A stretch of DNA of 64,000 bases from Fen-1254 sp963778945 (GTDB lineage: Bacteria; Bacteroidota; Ignavibacteria; UBA10030), in assembly GCA_963778945.1 (NCBI GenBank), contig CAVZWL010000020.1:77114-141113 (forward strand), written 5' to 3'. The notes beneath the pieces are model-generated. The model had not been told where the DNA came from and did no database searches. It was given only the letters and a program-made list of their open reading frames with translations. Positions 37,201 to 46,841 of this stretch are shown here, piece after piece (position 1 is the stretch's first letter; every line of letters starts with the position of its first letter). A program made the translations under genes and the position numbers.

Positions 37201-40200
37201 CAAGCAATGTTTTTAGCGGCGGGTCGTTCTCACATACGATCGGTGCAAGTTGGACGAACGCAGGAACGTTTACCGGCAATACGAGCACAGTAACGCTCAG
37301 CGGAACGAGCGCAAGCATCAGTGGAACAGGCAGCTATAATATCAATAATCTGATTATCACCGGTTCCGGAGTCAATGCCGCAGGAACGACCAGTCTTGCA
37401 ATTGCCGGCAATTTTTCAACAAGCGGTTCAGGCACGTTCACTCATGCATCGAATGGCACTCTCACAATGAGCGGAACTGGAATGACCATCAGCGGTTCAG
37501 GTATTGTGCTCAATAATATGTCGGTGACCGGATCGATAAGCACGACCGCATCTCTCACCCTGACTGGAAATCTTGCTGCGAGCGGAACCGGTTCATTCTC
37601 TGCAACCTCGGGCACATTGACATTCAGCGGCACATCAGCGTCAATAAGCAGCAGCAGTTCCGGATCCTTGCAATTTTCTACTCTGCTTATAACCGGCAAT
37701 ATTTCCGCTACTGCCGGTTTTTCCATTTCATCCAATCTTACGATTAATGGATCTCTTAATGCGTCTGCAGGAACGGTGACTTTTAACGGATCGTCAATTT
37801 TATCGGGGACTGCGAATCTCTATAGTGTAACGCTTAACGGCACACTGCTCCAGCTCGGTTCGAGTTCTGCGCTCGGAGTTGCCGGCGCCCTGACATTAAC
37901 AGCCGGGACTTTTGATGCCACAACAAATTCGCCGAATACGGTAATATTTAACGGAAGCGGTGCGCAGACCATACCGGTCATAGCATATTATAATCTCCAG
38001 ACTGCAACAGGTGGAACCAAGACTGCAGGCGGAGCGGTCACGGTAAACGGCGATCTAACCATTGGCACCGGATCTACCTTTAATGCGGGAACATACACTC
38101 ATACTGTTTACGGCAACTGGGTTAACAGCGGTTCGTTCACAGATATCAACAGCACTATCATATTTGCAGGCGCAAACGACGCGGCTCTTATGGGTGCAAC
38201 GACATTCAGCTCGATGACCGTGAACAAGAACGCTTCGACGAATATAATCACATTGAACAGCAATATGAGCGTGTCTACTCTGAATATGACGAACGGTCAA
38301 TTGAACACAGGTGCAAATTCTGTGACAATCACCGCGACTCGAACAGGAAACGGAGTCATCATCGGGACTATCACACGGACACATGTATTTTCTGCCGGAA
38401 TGAGTTATGCGTTTGAGAGTCCGTACAACACTGTAAACTTTTCATCGGTCGGTTCTGTAACTTCCGTGACTGTGAAAGACACACTCGCAGCGCCGGCAGA
38501 TTTTCCTTTCGGCGGTTCGACCAACCGTCAATATACAAACTATGTAACGGGGTCGGGTTATACAGCAACACTTCGTCTTCATTATCTGGATGCGGCGCTC
38601 AACGGTAATAACGAATCGACCATGACCCTCTGGCGCTATAACGGTTCAGTTTGGACATCCCAGGGCAAAACGGCAAATGACACTATCAATAATTGGGTCG
38701 AGTTAAGCGGAATTACGGACATAACGAGCCGATGGTGTCTTTCCGACGATCAAAATGTGGTCCAGTGGAACGGCATCGCCAGCTCTGCATGGGCAGCAGC
38801 GGGTAACTGGACAGCAATTCAAGGATCACCGTCTACGCCTCCGGGTGCGAATGATGTTGTTTCACTCGGAACTGCTGCTTTTACAAATCAGCCCATAATT
38901 TCAACGGCTGTAAATGTCAAGTCAGTCCAATTCGGCAGTACGCAAACGGTAGTGCTTACTTTAAGCAGCGGCGGCTCGTTAGCGATGAGTGGAAACATCA
39001 ACGGCGTATGGTCGTCGAATGCAAATCATACGATAGCCGTCGGCACTCAATCGTTGACGGTTAACGGAGACTTGGTTTTAAGCGACGGAACAATCAATCA
39101 TACGATCGGTTTGACTATAAACAGCGGCACTGTGAATGTCACAGGCAGTCTTACCGAAAGCGGCGGTGCTCCTCTGACATTCAGCGGTTCAGGCAGTCTG
39201 AATATCGGCACCAATTTCAATTGGACAAGCGGAACTTTCACACCCGGCGCTTCGACGGTAACATACAATGGCAGCACTTCGCAGACCGTTGCAGGATTGA
39301 CATATAATAACCTGACGATGAACAGCACTGCAGGCACGGCATCCACATCTTCGGCAGTGTCGGTAGGCGGCGCGCTTACATTATCGGCAAATACCATTCT
39401 TTCACTCGGCGCCTCTCTGGGTGTTACAGGCGACGTTACAATTAATACGGGGACAAGTTTACAAGCAAACAGCTCGGCAATAAGTCTGGGTGGAAATTGG
39501 AACAATACAGGTTCATTTACAGCAAGCACTTCAACCGTGACATTCAACGGCACGGGCAGTCAAACGATTGCAGCAACCACGTGGAACAATCTTGTTGTTA
39601 ACAAATCCAGCGGCACAGCTGCCTTAAACGGGAATGTGACTGTCAACGGAGATCTTTCGGTTTCTAATGGCACTTTCGATGTATCGAGTTTTACTGCCAA
39701 CCGCGGCTCCGCAGGTGGAACATTTACATTAAGCGCCGGATCGACATTGCGCTTATCCGGATCGAATAATTTTCCATCCAATTATTCGACCTCTTCACTT
39801 AATACGACAAGCACAGTTGAATTCTACGGCGCCTCTGCGCAAACGATTAATGCGCTGACCTATGGAAATCTGACATTGACGAACGGCGGTTCAAATGCAA
39901 AGTCGCTGTCGGGTTCGACGATTTGCAACAGCATCCTCGTTAACAGCGGAGCGACACTTGCCGCGGGGACACAATCTCTCAACGTCCAGGGCAATTGGAC
40001 AAACAGCGGAACGTTTTCCTCGGGGACAGGGACTGTAACGCTTTCAGGTTTAAGCAAATCTTTGGCTGGTACAACGATATTCAATAATTTGACAGTCGCA
40101 GGAAGCTATACGGCTTCGGGCGATATCACGGTGAATGCAACGATGAATATTTCCGGAGGAACATACGCGGCAGGATCGACAGCAACAACGTTCTCCGGTG

Positions 40201-41870
40201 ATTTTACAAACACCGGTTCATTTACATCCAGCGGCGCCGTAACTTTCTCCGGGACCTCGGCGCAAACGATTTCATTAAATTCCGGATTTACAACAACCGG
40301 AACGACCAATTTCAATGGAACTATTGCGCCGACCTTTAATTCAACAACGTCTCCGAATTTCACGAATTTGAATATCAATAATTCCGGCGGCATCTCGCCG
40401 TCGCGAGCATGGAATATCTCCGGTGCCTTTACAGTTGCAAATGGCGCATCATTTAACGGCGGCAGTGCAACGTATACATTTAGCGGACCATTTACCAACA
40501 ATGGAACAGTTACAAGCGTCGACGGCACTCTTCTATTTACGCCGGCAAGCCCTGTGACAATCACGCTGAACGGTACGACTTTCTCGAGCACAGGATTAGG
40601 AACGGTTGAATTCGGCGGTTCCGGCTTCATCACAATCAGCGGCACTCCGACAACACTGACCAACGTCATTATAAGCAATACGAACGGATCAGGCATTACA
40701 CCGGCTACTGCATGGTGGCTTAATGGCGATCTGACTATTAATAACGGCTGCATATTCAACTGCGGTTCTGCTTTAAGCCATACCATAGACGGCGATATGA
40801 ATAACGATGGTACATTCAATGGCGGCACATCGACTATTACCATGGATGGGACACTGGATGTTATAGGCGGCAGCGGTACGACGACATTCAATAATTTGAC
40901 GATTTCAGGATCCATCACCGCTAATTCAAATTACAATTTCATGGGGAATTTTACAGTCAATGGAACGTATTCAGAAAGCGGCGGGATTATTGCAACTTGT
41001 CTTGGCTCATCAGCTTCGACTATTGGCGGGACATCGACTCCAATTTCTTTCGAAAATCTTGTTATTAATAAAACTTCTGCGACGATAACTCTGTCTGCAA
41101 GTTTGAGCGATTTGACTTTCCTCACTGTACAAAGCGGAACATTGGATTCCGGCACGGATACAATCGCTGAAAACACCGGAGTTGGCACGATGACAATGGC
41201 GGCGGGGACAGCGTTGAAAATAGGAGGGAATGCCGGAGTTCCGATCTTTACCTCGTATAATCTTGATCCCGCAAGCACGATTGAATATAATGGCAGCGGC
41301 GCTCAAACGATTTCGGGTTTCGATTACAGCAATCTTACGATGAGCGGTGTCCATAACGGCAGTATAACGCTGGATAATATCGATACGATAAGTATAGCCG
41401 GTGCATTCTCGACAACGGCAACATTTACGAGCGGCGGATATATCAATACGGGAAGCACGGTGGAATACAACGGAAACGCACAAACGATCGGTGCATTCAA
41501 TTATTATAATTTAACTATCAGCGGCGATCACGGAAATCAGAATATAACACTGGCAAACGGTACAGTCCGTGTCTCCGGCATTTTCGATACTTCGGCAGCT
41601 GATAATGTCAACAACTATATCGCGACAGGAAATACATTCGAATACAATGGTTCATCAGCACAGGCAATCGTGCCGCTCACATATTCCAACATTGCAATAA
41701 GTAACACCGGCACGAAGACCGCTGCAACGAGTTTTATTGTCGGCGGCAATCTAACGGTCGGTTCTGCTTCTAATCTGACATTGAGTGCAGGCGTTACGAT
41801 TCAGGTTCTGGGCAAAGCAATAACCGCCGGCGCTTTAGCGAACAACGGAAATTTATTGATTTCAAATTAA
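34278..41870 (+). CDS. Giant secreted beta-repeat protein 2 (2,530 residues)
   Basis: The TTG start at 34278 gives a good signal peptide (IVSRFSVTIALAAVLSIAIT, then VSASA). The mature protein opens with an entry block (GTTWEAATWSQGHVPQAAED), then three tandem modules of about 257-262 residues starting near residues 218, 475 and 737, then beta-helix repeats of the GNWTNSGTFSSGTGTVTLSG type. Near residues 1,365-1,540 there is a sandwich-like block (RTHVFSAGMSYAFESPYNT; SAWAAAGNWTAIQ), followed by more repeats. It ends SAGVTIQVLGKAITAGAL, then NNGNLLISN, as giant protein 1 does. The frame is unbroken over 7.6 kb. It is presumably a cell-surface or extracellular structural protein; no enzyme motif is seen. 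Confidence 0.9.
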   Translation: MNLFYNIVSRFSVTIALAAVLSIAITVSASAVTNTASAGTTWEAATWSQGHVPQAAEDAVINSGINLTINSAAVCGSLTIGNTTVTATGLTINAGYSLTISGTTGNLTINPSNVNVAMTLIVGANTLTVAGTPALSATNTSSITASTGSVSFTKATGFTWAGGTITRTGAGTTSFTGLLSQTGGTIQNTTAAGTFSFNGGYSKSGGTFTSMAAETINFGGNLTVTTAALTFNATSTETFTASASITPTAAITFGNITLTAGTQTLAGNIAVAGNWTNNGGTLSAGSYGVTFSGTKSISGTASTTFGPITIAAGAVTTMNNSNSCTNLTFTASGTASSLTHGTTSVLTVSGNVIINQPTAAVVTAWNINAGSATVAGTTTIGGTTATTGWIARITVTTGSLKFNGTVTFAANTLATTEVIRVTSSGSITFTQPLTLSSGTVSNLTAAGTLNFNAAVNFGGANTPALSTIAASIVNFGGNLTVTTTALTFNATSTETFTASATITPAPTAAITFGNVTLNGGTQTFAGNITVAGSWTNNGSTVSAGTYTQIFSGAAKTIGGTSSTAFGTIQINSAATITMNNNNSCTGLTFAAAGTASSLTHGGTSILTVNGNVLINQPTANNRTSAWNINAGSATVTGTTTVGSATSNTATRISQITVTSGTLNLNGTTTLSTGTSSACAVITVSTGIINFNAALSHGEGTISITSTGTINFNSTYAFGPTLSAAPILTTVAGANLKFGSNFTVSVALTLNATSNSTFTGNSTVTPAANIIFGNVTVNNAVTVTTAAGAGTFSIAGNTVISGTGNLGGTQTVLFTGAAKTIDGTGTIAATSTVSGAQTFLATANLTISNTMTINTAITVTNNGIVNSTAAGGIVGGGTWTNGASSSLSVAGPLLTSGVLNASNSGNTVNYAGAAQTVTLPSGTPATYWYLTLSGSGIKTMPATIMTIGGDFVMSDSATAAAAQALTINGSFTLSTSSNVFSGGSFSHTIGASWTNAGTFTGNTSTVTLSGTSASISGTGSYNINNLIITGSGVNAAGTTSLAIAGNFSTSGSGTFTHASNGTLTMSGTGMTISGSGIVLNNMSVTGSISTTASLTLTGNLAASGTGSFSATSGTLTFSGTSASISSSSSGSLQFSTLLITGNISATAGFSISSNLTINGSLNASAGTVTFNGSSILSGTANLYSVTLNGTLLQLGSSSALGVAGALTLTAGTFDATTNSPNTVIFNGSGAQTIPVIAYYNLQTATGGTKTAGGAVTVNGDLTIGTGSTFNAGTYTHTVYGNWVNSGSFTDINSTIIFAGANDAALMGATTFSSMTVNKNASTNIITLNSNMSVSTLNMTNGQLNTGANSVTITATRTGNGVIIGTITRTHVFSAGMSYAFESPYNTVNFSSVGSVTSVTVKDTLAAPADFPFGGSTNRQYTNYVTGSGYTATLRLHYLDAALNGNNESTMTLWRYNGSVWTSQGKTANDTINNWVELSGITDITSRWCLSDDQNVVQWNGIASSAWAAAGNWTAIQGSPSTPPGANDVVSLGTAAFTNQPIISTAVNVKSVQFGSTQTVVLTLSSGGSLAMSGNINGVWSSNANHTIAVGTQSLTVNGDLVLSDGTINHTIGLTINSGTVNVTGSLTESGGAPLTFSGSGSLNIGTNFNWTSGTFTPGASTVTYNGSTSQTVAGLTYNNLTMNSTAGTASTSSAVSVGGALTLSANTILSLGASLGVTGDVTINTGTSLQANSSAISLGGNWNNTGSFTASTSTVTFNGTGSQTIAATTWNNLVVNKSSGTAALNGNVTVNGDLSVSNGTFDVSSFTANRGSAGGTFTLSAGSTLRLSGSNNFPSNYSTSSLNTTSTVEFYGASAQTINALTYGNLTLTNGGSNAKSLSGSTICNSILVNSGATLAAGTQSLNVQGNWTNSGTFSSGTGTVTLSGLSKSLAGTTIFNNLTVAGSYTASGDITVNATMNISGGTYAAGSTATTFSGDFTNTGSFTSSGAVTFSGTSAQTISLNSGFTTTGTTNFNGTIAPTFNSTTSPNFTNLNINNSGGISPSRAWNISGAFTVANGASFNGGSATYTFSGPFTNNGTVTSVDGTLLFTPASPVTITLNGTTFSSTGLGTVEFGGSGFITISGTPTTLTNVIISNTNGSGITPATAWWLNGDLTINNGCIFNCGSALSHTIDGDMNNDGTFNGGTSTITMDGTLDVIGGSGTTTFNNLTISGSITANSNYNFMGNFTVNGTYSESGGIIATCLGSSASTIGGTSTPISFENLVINKTSATITLSASLSDLTFLTVQSGTLDSGTDTIAENTGVGTMTMAAGTALKIGGNAGVPIFTSYNLDPASTIEYNGSGAQTISGFDYSNLTMSGVHNGSITLDNIDTISIAGAFSTTATFTSGGYINTGSTVEYNGNAQTIGAFNYYNLTISGDHGNQNITLANGTVRVSGIFDTSAADNVNNYIATGNTFEYNGSSAQAIVPLTYSNIAISNTGTKTAATSFIVGGNLTVGSASNLTLSAGVTIQVLGKAITAGALANNGNLLISN
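34932..36980 (+). repeat. Tandem modules of about 771-786 bases inside giant protein 2
   Basis: The segment starting with GGCGGTAACTTAACGG at 34932 recurs at 35703 and, more diverged, at 36489. The first two copies keep the same order of landmarks: TLTFNATSTETFTASA, WTNNG, the Cys-containing NNSNSCTNLTF, ASSLTHGTTS and VIINQPTA. The third keeps only the first part (LTLNATSNSTFTGN). The copies differ at many third codon positions, so the duplication is old or under selection for the protein. Confidence 0.7.
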
Positions 41871-41931
41871 ATTGAAATTTAGAACTTCACATATTGCCGC
41901 CATAGTATTCTTCTGCCTTAGGAAGTCTGGG

Positions 41932-43825
41932 ATGCATAGCATTCTTATGATCGCTGCCGCGGCGGCTATGTGCGTTTCGTCAGTCTATGGTCAGGGGCAC
42001 GATCTGGTCATACAAAGCGGTGCAACGTTCAGCGGGTCCGGAACAATCACGGTTAAGGACAGCATCATCAACACAGGCGTCACGTCGGCAACAACTATTC
42101 ACGGTAAAGTCATTTTAAATAATACCACGAATCAGGCTATCGGCAGCACATCGGCAGGCCCGCTTCAGTTCGATTCATTAGGCCTGTGGGGCAGCGGCAC
42201 GAAGACAGCATTCGTCACAGTTACGGTCGTCGACTCTCTTAATATCATTTCCGGCTGCTGTATTCAATATATCCGGCGATACGCTCATCGTACAGCAATT
42301 GTCCGGAAATGCCGGAACGATGACAACGAATGCGAGTTCCGTGCTGGAATATATTCGCAATGACGGTGTGACTCAAACGGTTATGCCGGGCGCATTCTCC
42401 GGAAAAATTCGTCTCCTGAATAATTCCCGCAAAGTTTTAGGCGGCATCACGAGTATCGATTCACTCGAACATTCCGGCTGGGGATTGACTACTGGAAACA
42501 ATTTAACGATTAACAGCAAAGCATCAATTGACACGCTGCTTGGCAATTCCGCGATCATCTCGACAACTTCAGGTTCGATGACATTCGCAAAAAATATCAC
42601 GAACGGCGGCACTATCACGACTGCAACTGGAACGATCAATCTCAATGGAACCGGAACACAGACAAATACGGGCGGAACTATCAGCGTGACAGGCGCCGGG
42701 GCGTTGAATATAGCCGGAAATATTGCCGCAACTCCTGGAACATTGACATTGAATTCCGCTTCAACGACAACCTACAACGGTTCAACCGCAGGGCAGGCTG
42801 TTGCTGATGTTAACTACGGCAGTTTAAGCATGTCGAACTCCACAAAGTCCTGGACATTAGGAGCCGATCGTAATATATCAGGAAGTCTCACGCTGAATGC
42901 CAGCAGCACCGCGACAGTAACCGGCGCGCATAATCTATTTGTTACCGGAAGCGTGACTGTGAACAGCAATTTGGATGTGAGCGCGGCAACTGCATTATCT
43001 TTTGCTAATGCGGCCAGCGCGGTCAGCGGATCGAACGATATCATAGGCACGGTAACACGCACGCATGCATTTACTGCAGCTACAGCGTATACGTTTAATA
43101 ATGTGAGTACGACGGTTGCGTTATCGGCGCCGGCAGCCGGCTATTTTTCAATGAAAGTAACACCTGGCGGCACTCCTACAGGTTATTTAGCAGCGCACAC
43201 CATCAGCCGCGTATTCGTGCCGACGTTTACAAACTTTACATCGGGAACAGCTGATATCCAGTTGGCGTACCTGTCGGGTGAAATTGGCGGAGCAACCGAA
43301 GCAAGATTAATCGAGTTCTCGAACGGAATATCGTCTGCAGCACGCTTATCGGGCGGCGCATATTCCCGCACTGCTGCAGGCGCATCCTTTGGATTTGTGA
43401 AACTGCCGGCTATAGCGAATGGATCCTTCCTCAGCGGCAATCAACTGGCCTTGGATGATCGTTATAATGTGTTCAATTCCATTGCATCAACTGCTTATAA
43501 CGTTACAACGACTTGGGATGCGAGTGCAGTTCCGACTCAATATGATGACGTTACTATTACCGGTGGATTTAATGTTACCGTTCCGAACGGTTATGCGGCA
43601 GCCGCGAACAGCATAACAATCAGCACCACGGGCGGCACGAATACACTCACGGTAGGCGGCGGCACGAGCGGCACACTTGCAGTCGGGGCAGGCGGAATAA
43701 CCAACAACAACACAGCCGGCGGCCTTAATGTCATGACAGGCGGCGCTGCCACAATTTCGAACGGCGGCAGCTTAACGAACAATGGAAAAGTCACGAACAA
43801 TGGTTCTATCACTGTCGGACCGTAA
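41932..43825 (+). CDS. Secreted beta-repeat paralogue C (one frameshift)
   Basis: The ATG at 41932 follows AGGAAG and begins MHSILMIAAAAAMCVSSVYG, a clean signal peptide. The frame is also open from a TTG at 41872 directly behind the giant gene. One base is missing or extra near 42257, after which AVFNISGDTLIVQQLSGNAG continues the protein to 43825. The C-terminal half contains the cassette shared with the next two genes: RTHAFTAATAYTFNN, DIQLAYLSGEIGGATEARL, GASFGFVKLP, LDDRYNVFNSIA, TTWDAS. It ends in NNGKVTNNGSITVGP. The role is probably structural, in the same assembly as its neighbours. Confidence 0.8.
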
Positions 43826-44062
43826 TAATAAAGATAACGAAATGAAAAAGATAAATATAAATATACAATCACAGACACAGAAAGGATGGATCGCGAAATC
43901 ACGATTGATTATTGGCTTAACAAGCCGGAACGCCGAGCCCGCATCCATGGGGCCGCAAAAGCATGGAGCTTTGTCATTTTCTGAGCAAATATGATGAAGA
44001 TGAGAATTATGAAAAAAATAAAAAAAATATCTCAAACGCATATTATACGAAGGAGTAACATC

Positions 44063-46342
44063 ATGAAATCATTACTTGGTAACACATTCGCAGGCAGAAG
44101 TCTCTATACTCTGCTTATCCTCGCCCTGGCAGCCGCGGCAGCATTTGGACAAGGAAATCTTGTCATCGGCAGTACGGGCACGCCAACTTTTGTCGGCACA
44201 GGATCATACACTCTTAAGGGCAATATTGTCAATACGGGAGTATCATCTGCCACTACAATAGGTGCCGCCGGAGCCACTGTAACTATGAGCGGTGCAGCCG
44301 CACAATCAATCGGTGGAGGTACCGGTGCTGTCAATTTCCAGACCTTAAATATACAGCCGACCGTAGCCGCGGCAACTACTCTAAACGTTGCATCGACTGT
44401 CAATACGGCTCTTTCTATTGGAACGGGCGCGATAGCAACAACGCTTGCTTTAGGAACAAATTATTTAACAATTGGCGGTACATCCGCATTTGGTAATGGG
44501 AGCAGTGTTCTAACAACGGCAGCGGGCAGTACGGTAAATTTCAGCTCCGCATCAGCAGGTCAGGTAGTTCTCGGTGGTTTTACATATAACGGTAATTTGA
44601 CATTAAGCGGCGGAGCGACAAAAACATTAAGTGCCGCAACCGTCACCACAGTAGGGCAGGCATTTGATGCAAGCGCAGCAGGATTATTAACTATTAGCAA
44701 TGGTGGTTTGACCTTGGGCACGACAGGCACTTTTGCAACATTAACAAACAGTGCCACGATAAAAAATGGGTCGGGCTTAGCACAGTTCGGCGCCGTAACA
44801 AATACCGGCACGATTGACGGCACGGTCGCTGGAGGAGCGCTTACATTTAATTCTACTGTCGGAAATAACGGCGGGACAATTAAAGGCGGAGCAGGTTTGG
44901 CAACATTTAGCGGCTTATTGACACAGACGGGAACAGGTATATTAACCAGCGGTGCGGGCGGATTGACGTTAGCTGCCGGTCTTACAAATACAGCAGGTAA
45001 TATTACTGTTGCTGCAAGTCAAGCGATGGCTCTTACAGGCGCAGTCAGCTACACGGCAGGGACGCTTTCATTCGATAACGCCTCGACTATCACCTATAAT
45101 GCGGGTGCAACAAGCATAATGCCGGCAACATACGGTACGCTTACCATGAATACGGATGCGAAAACATTCCCTGCAGGTACCACGACTGTGAACACAACAC
45201 TTAATGCCAACAGCGACATGAGTATTACTGGCACGTTGGCCATGAGTGCAACAGCGAATGCGAATATCAAAGGTGCATTTACAGATAACGGCACGTTCAC
45301 GCCTGCTTCAGGTGCGGGAGTCGTAACGTTCAGCGGCGCTTCAACACAAGCGATCAGCGGTACTACTGCAACAATCGGATTTTCTAATCTTACAATATCC
45401 GGTACTGGAGACGTAACATCAACCTCCAATAATCTAACGGTTAGCAGTGCGATGTCAATTTCGAATGAGAATCTCGTAATCGGCAGCGGAAAGTCTTTGA
45501 CGATGTCGACAGGCGCGAGCCAACCAAGCTTTACGGGTTTGTATGAAGTTAAAGGAAATATGATATGGAATATTCCTATGAATTCAACGAGTACATTTAC
45601 ATTTAATAACAGTGCAACAACCCTGGCGTTAACGACTGGACCGGGCAGTGCTATTACCTTTGGTATCAATTCAACCCCGGGTGCAAATGCCAACGGCAGC
45701 TATTCATCCGCACACACGATTAACCGAACAACGCTTGTGAATTACAGCGCTGCGTTTGGAACGGGCACTCTTCAGATAGGTTATTTGAACACTGAAATAG
45801 GAACTAGCACTGAAACGAATTTAAAAGAATTCAATAACACCGTGTCTTCAGGTGCAAACTTAGGAGAAACCGGCCGTACGAGTTCCAGCGGCTCTACTTT
45901 TGGATATGTTAATGTCGCAGGATTAACAAGCGCTTCGTTTGTCAGCGGCAATCAAATTCTCCTGGATGATCGGTACAATTTGTTTAAATCAATTGCAATC
46001 GGAAACTGGAGTAATCCTTTAACTTGGAATGCATCCGGATCCGCTCTTCCGGCCGCGACAGACAATGTTGAAATTGCAGGCTCTTTTGCAGTTACAATTC
46101 CAACTGCTACCGCAGCCACTGCATATTCTGTTTTGATTGATCAGGGAACCACTGCGGGTGGTCTGACATTGGCTGCTGGCTCAGGCACGCTTGCCGTAGG
46201 CGCTGGTGGAATAACGAATAACAATACCACGGGAACCGGATTAAGTGTTTTAAACACGAGCGGCACTGGTGTCACAATCACAACGGGTAATTTGACAAAT
46301 AATGGTACGGTCACGAACAATGGTACAGTCACTGTACAATAA
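44063..46342 (+). CDS. Secreted beta-repeat paralogue D
   Basis: I start at 44063 because this ATG follows AAGGAGTAACATC and gives a signal peptide (SLYTLLILALAAAAAFGQG); the frame opens earlier, at 43991. The mature part starts NLVIGSTGTPTFVGTGSYTL and has about 480 residues of beta-repeats. The shared cassette follows: YSSAHTINRTTLVNYS, LQIGYLNTEIGTSTETNL, LDDRYNLFKSIAIGNWS. The protein ends TGNLTNNGTVTNNGTVTVQ. About 759 residues. Spacing and similarity suggest co-expression with paralogues C and E. Confidence 0.85.
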   Translation: MKSLLGNTFAGRSLYTLLILALAAAAAFGQGNLVIGSTGTPTFVGTGSYTLKGNIVNTGVSSATTIGAAGATVTMSGAAAQSIGGGTGAVNFQTLNIQPTVAAATTLNVASTVNTALSIGTGAIATTLALGTNYLTIGGTSAFGNGSSVLTTAAGSTVNFSSASAGQVVLGGFTYNGNLTLSGGATKTLSAATVTTVGQAFDASAAGLLTISNGGLTLGTTGTFATLTNSATIKNGSGLAQFGAVTNTGTIDGTVAGGALTFNSTVGNNGGTIKGGAGLATFSGLLTQTGTGILTSGAGGLTLAAGLTNTAGNITVAASQAMALTGAVSYTAGTLSFDNASTITYNAGATSIMPATYGTLTMNTDAKTFPAGTTTVNTTLNANSDMSITGTLAMSATANANIKGAFTDNGTFTPASGAGVVTFSGASTQAISGTTATIGFSNLTISGTGDVTSTSNNLTVSSAMSISNENLVIGSGKSLTMSTGASQPSFTGLYEVKGNMIWNIPMNSTSTFTFNNSATTLALTTGPGSAITFGINSTPGANANGSYSSAHTINRTTLVNYSAAFGTGTLQIGYLNTEIGTSTETNLKEFNNTVSSGANLGETGRTSSSGSTFGYVNVAGLTSASFVSGNQILLDDRYNLFKSIAIGNWSNPLTWNASGSALPAATDNVEIAGSFAVTIPTATAATAYSVLIDQGTTAGGLTLAAGSGTLAVGAGGITNNNTTGTGLSVLNTSGTGVTITTGNLTNNGTVTNNGTVTVQ

Positions 46343-46489
46343 AATTATGATAATATGATTCGATCGATGTTTTGACGATAACGATCGAAAAGAAGATAAA
46401 TGAAAAAGTGTAATGATGAATTGGAAAAACAACATATGGAAAATTTGATGCTCAGATCGATATCCATATTGAAAAAGTGTAGTATGCGT

Positions 46490-46535
46490 GTAGAAATGGT
46501 AAATAGTGAATGGTGAATAGCAAATGGTGAATTGA
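46490..46535. repeat. AATAGTGAATGG word repeats
   Basis: GAAATGGTAAATAGTGAATGG and GAATAGCAAATGGTGAATTG run on directly, the same family as after accC. The rest of 46343-46841 holds a hairpin (46539), a doubtful small frame (46625) and a second patch of the same words at 46735-46770. Confidence 0.7.
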
Positions 46536-46538
46536 GAT

Positions 46539-46571
46539 AACCTTCGCAAGGTTCGACTCCTTGCGAAGGTT
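46539..46571. repeat. CCTTCGCAAGG-type hairpin
   Basis: AACCTTCGCAAGG (46539-46551) pairs exactly with CCTTGCGAAGGTT (46559-46571) over a 7-base loop. It has the same core as the hairpin at 12080, but with the arms in the opposite order. It sits inside a patch of degenerate word repeats between two surface-protein genes. Confidence 0.75.
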
Positions 46572-46624
46572 CAAAGAAGAAAAAATGGAAAAAGATAGAC
46601 GAAACACCAAATGAATTAAAAACT

Positions 46625-46729
46625 ATGGAGGAGAAAATATCAAAAAAATACGATGACGTTGCGGAAAGCCGGTATCCCTGGGGCTTAAAAGTCAGGGATA
46701 AACAATCGCTCTTGAGCAAGGGCGGTTAA
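46625..46729 (+). CDS. Possible 34-residue peptide
   Basis: ATG at 46625 opens MEEKISKKYDDVAESRYPWG and continues to LLSKGG, then a stop. Composition is charged and plausible, unlike the surrounding word repeats, but there is no ribosome binding site and no known family. It may be a fragment of an older gene. Confidence 0.2.
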   Translation: MEEKISKKYDDVAESRYPWGLKVRDKQSLLSKGG

Positions 46730-46841
46730 AAGCGGTAAAATAGTAAATAGTAAATAGTTAATGGTCAATGGTTAGAGAACATGTTTGACTAAAGACCCAA
46801 AAAAATAATAACAAAGCAACAGAACAAAAAGGAGCATAGTC

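Noticed and set aside
34562..41483. Many long leftward open frames inside the giant-protein genes (for example 34562-35341, 36122-36982, 40106-40918)
   Set aside because: They are shadows of Thr/Gly/Asn/Ser-rich coding on the plus strand, which leaves few stops on the other strand. Their products are Val/Pro-rich without known domains or ribosome binding sites.
43782..43994. Short plus-strand frame between paralogues C and D (about 51 residues from an ATG at 43842)
   Set aside because: It lies in the leader of paralogue D, has no recognisable features and overlaps the next frame; it could be a leader peptide but there is no support.
46640..46730. Possible c-di-GMP-type riboswitch (GACGTTGCGGAAAGCC text)
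   Set aside because: The required upstream GGNAAACC-type segment and pairing arms are missing. The stretch reads at least as well as a short coding frame.
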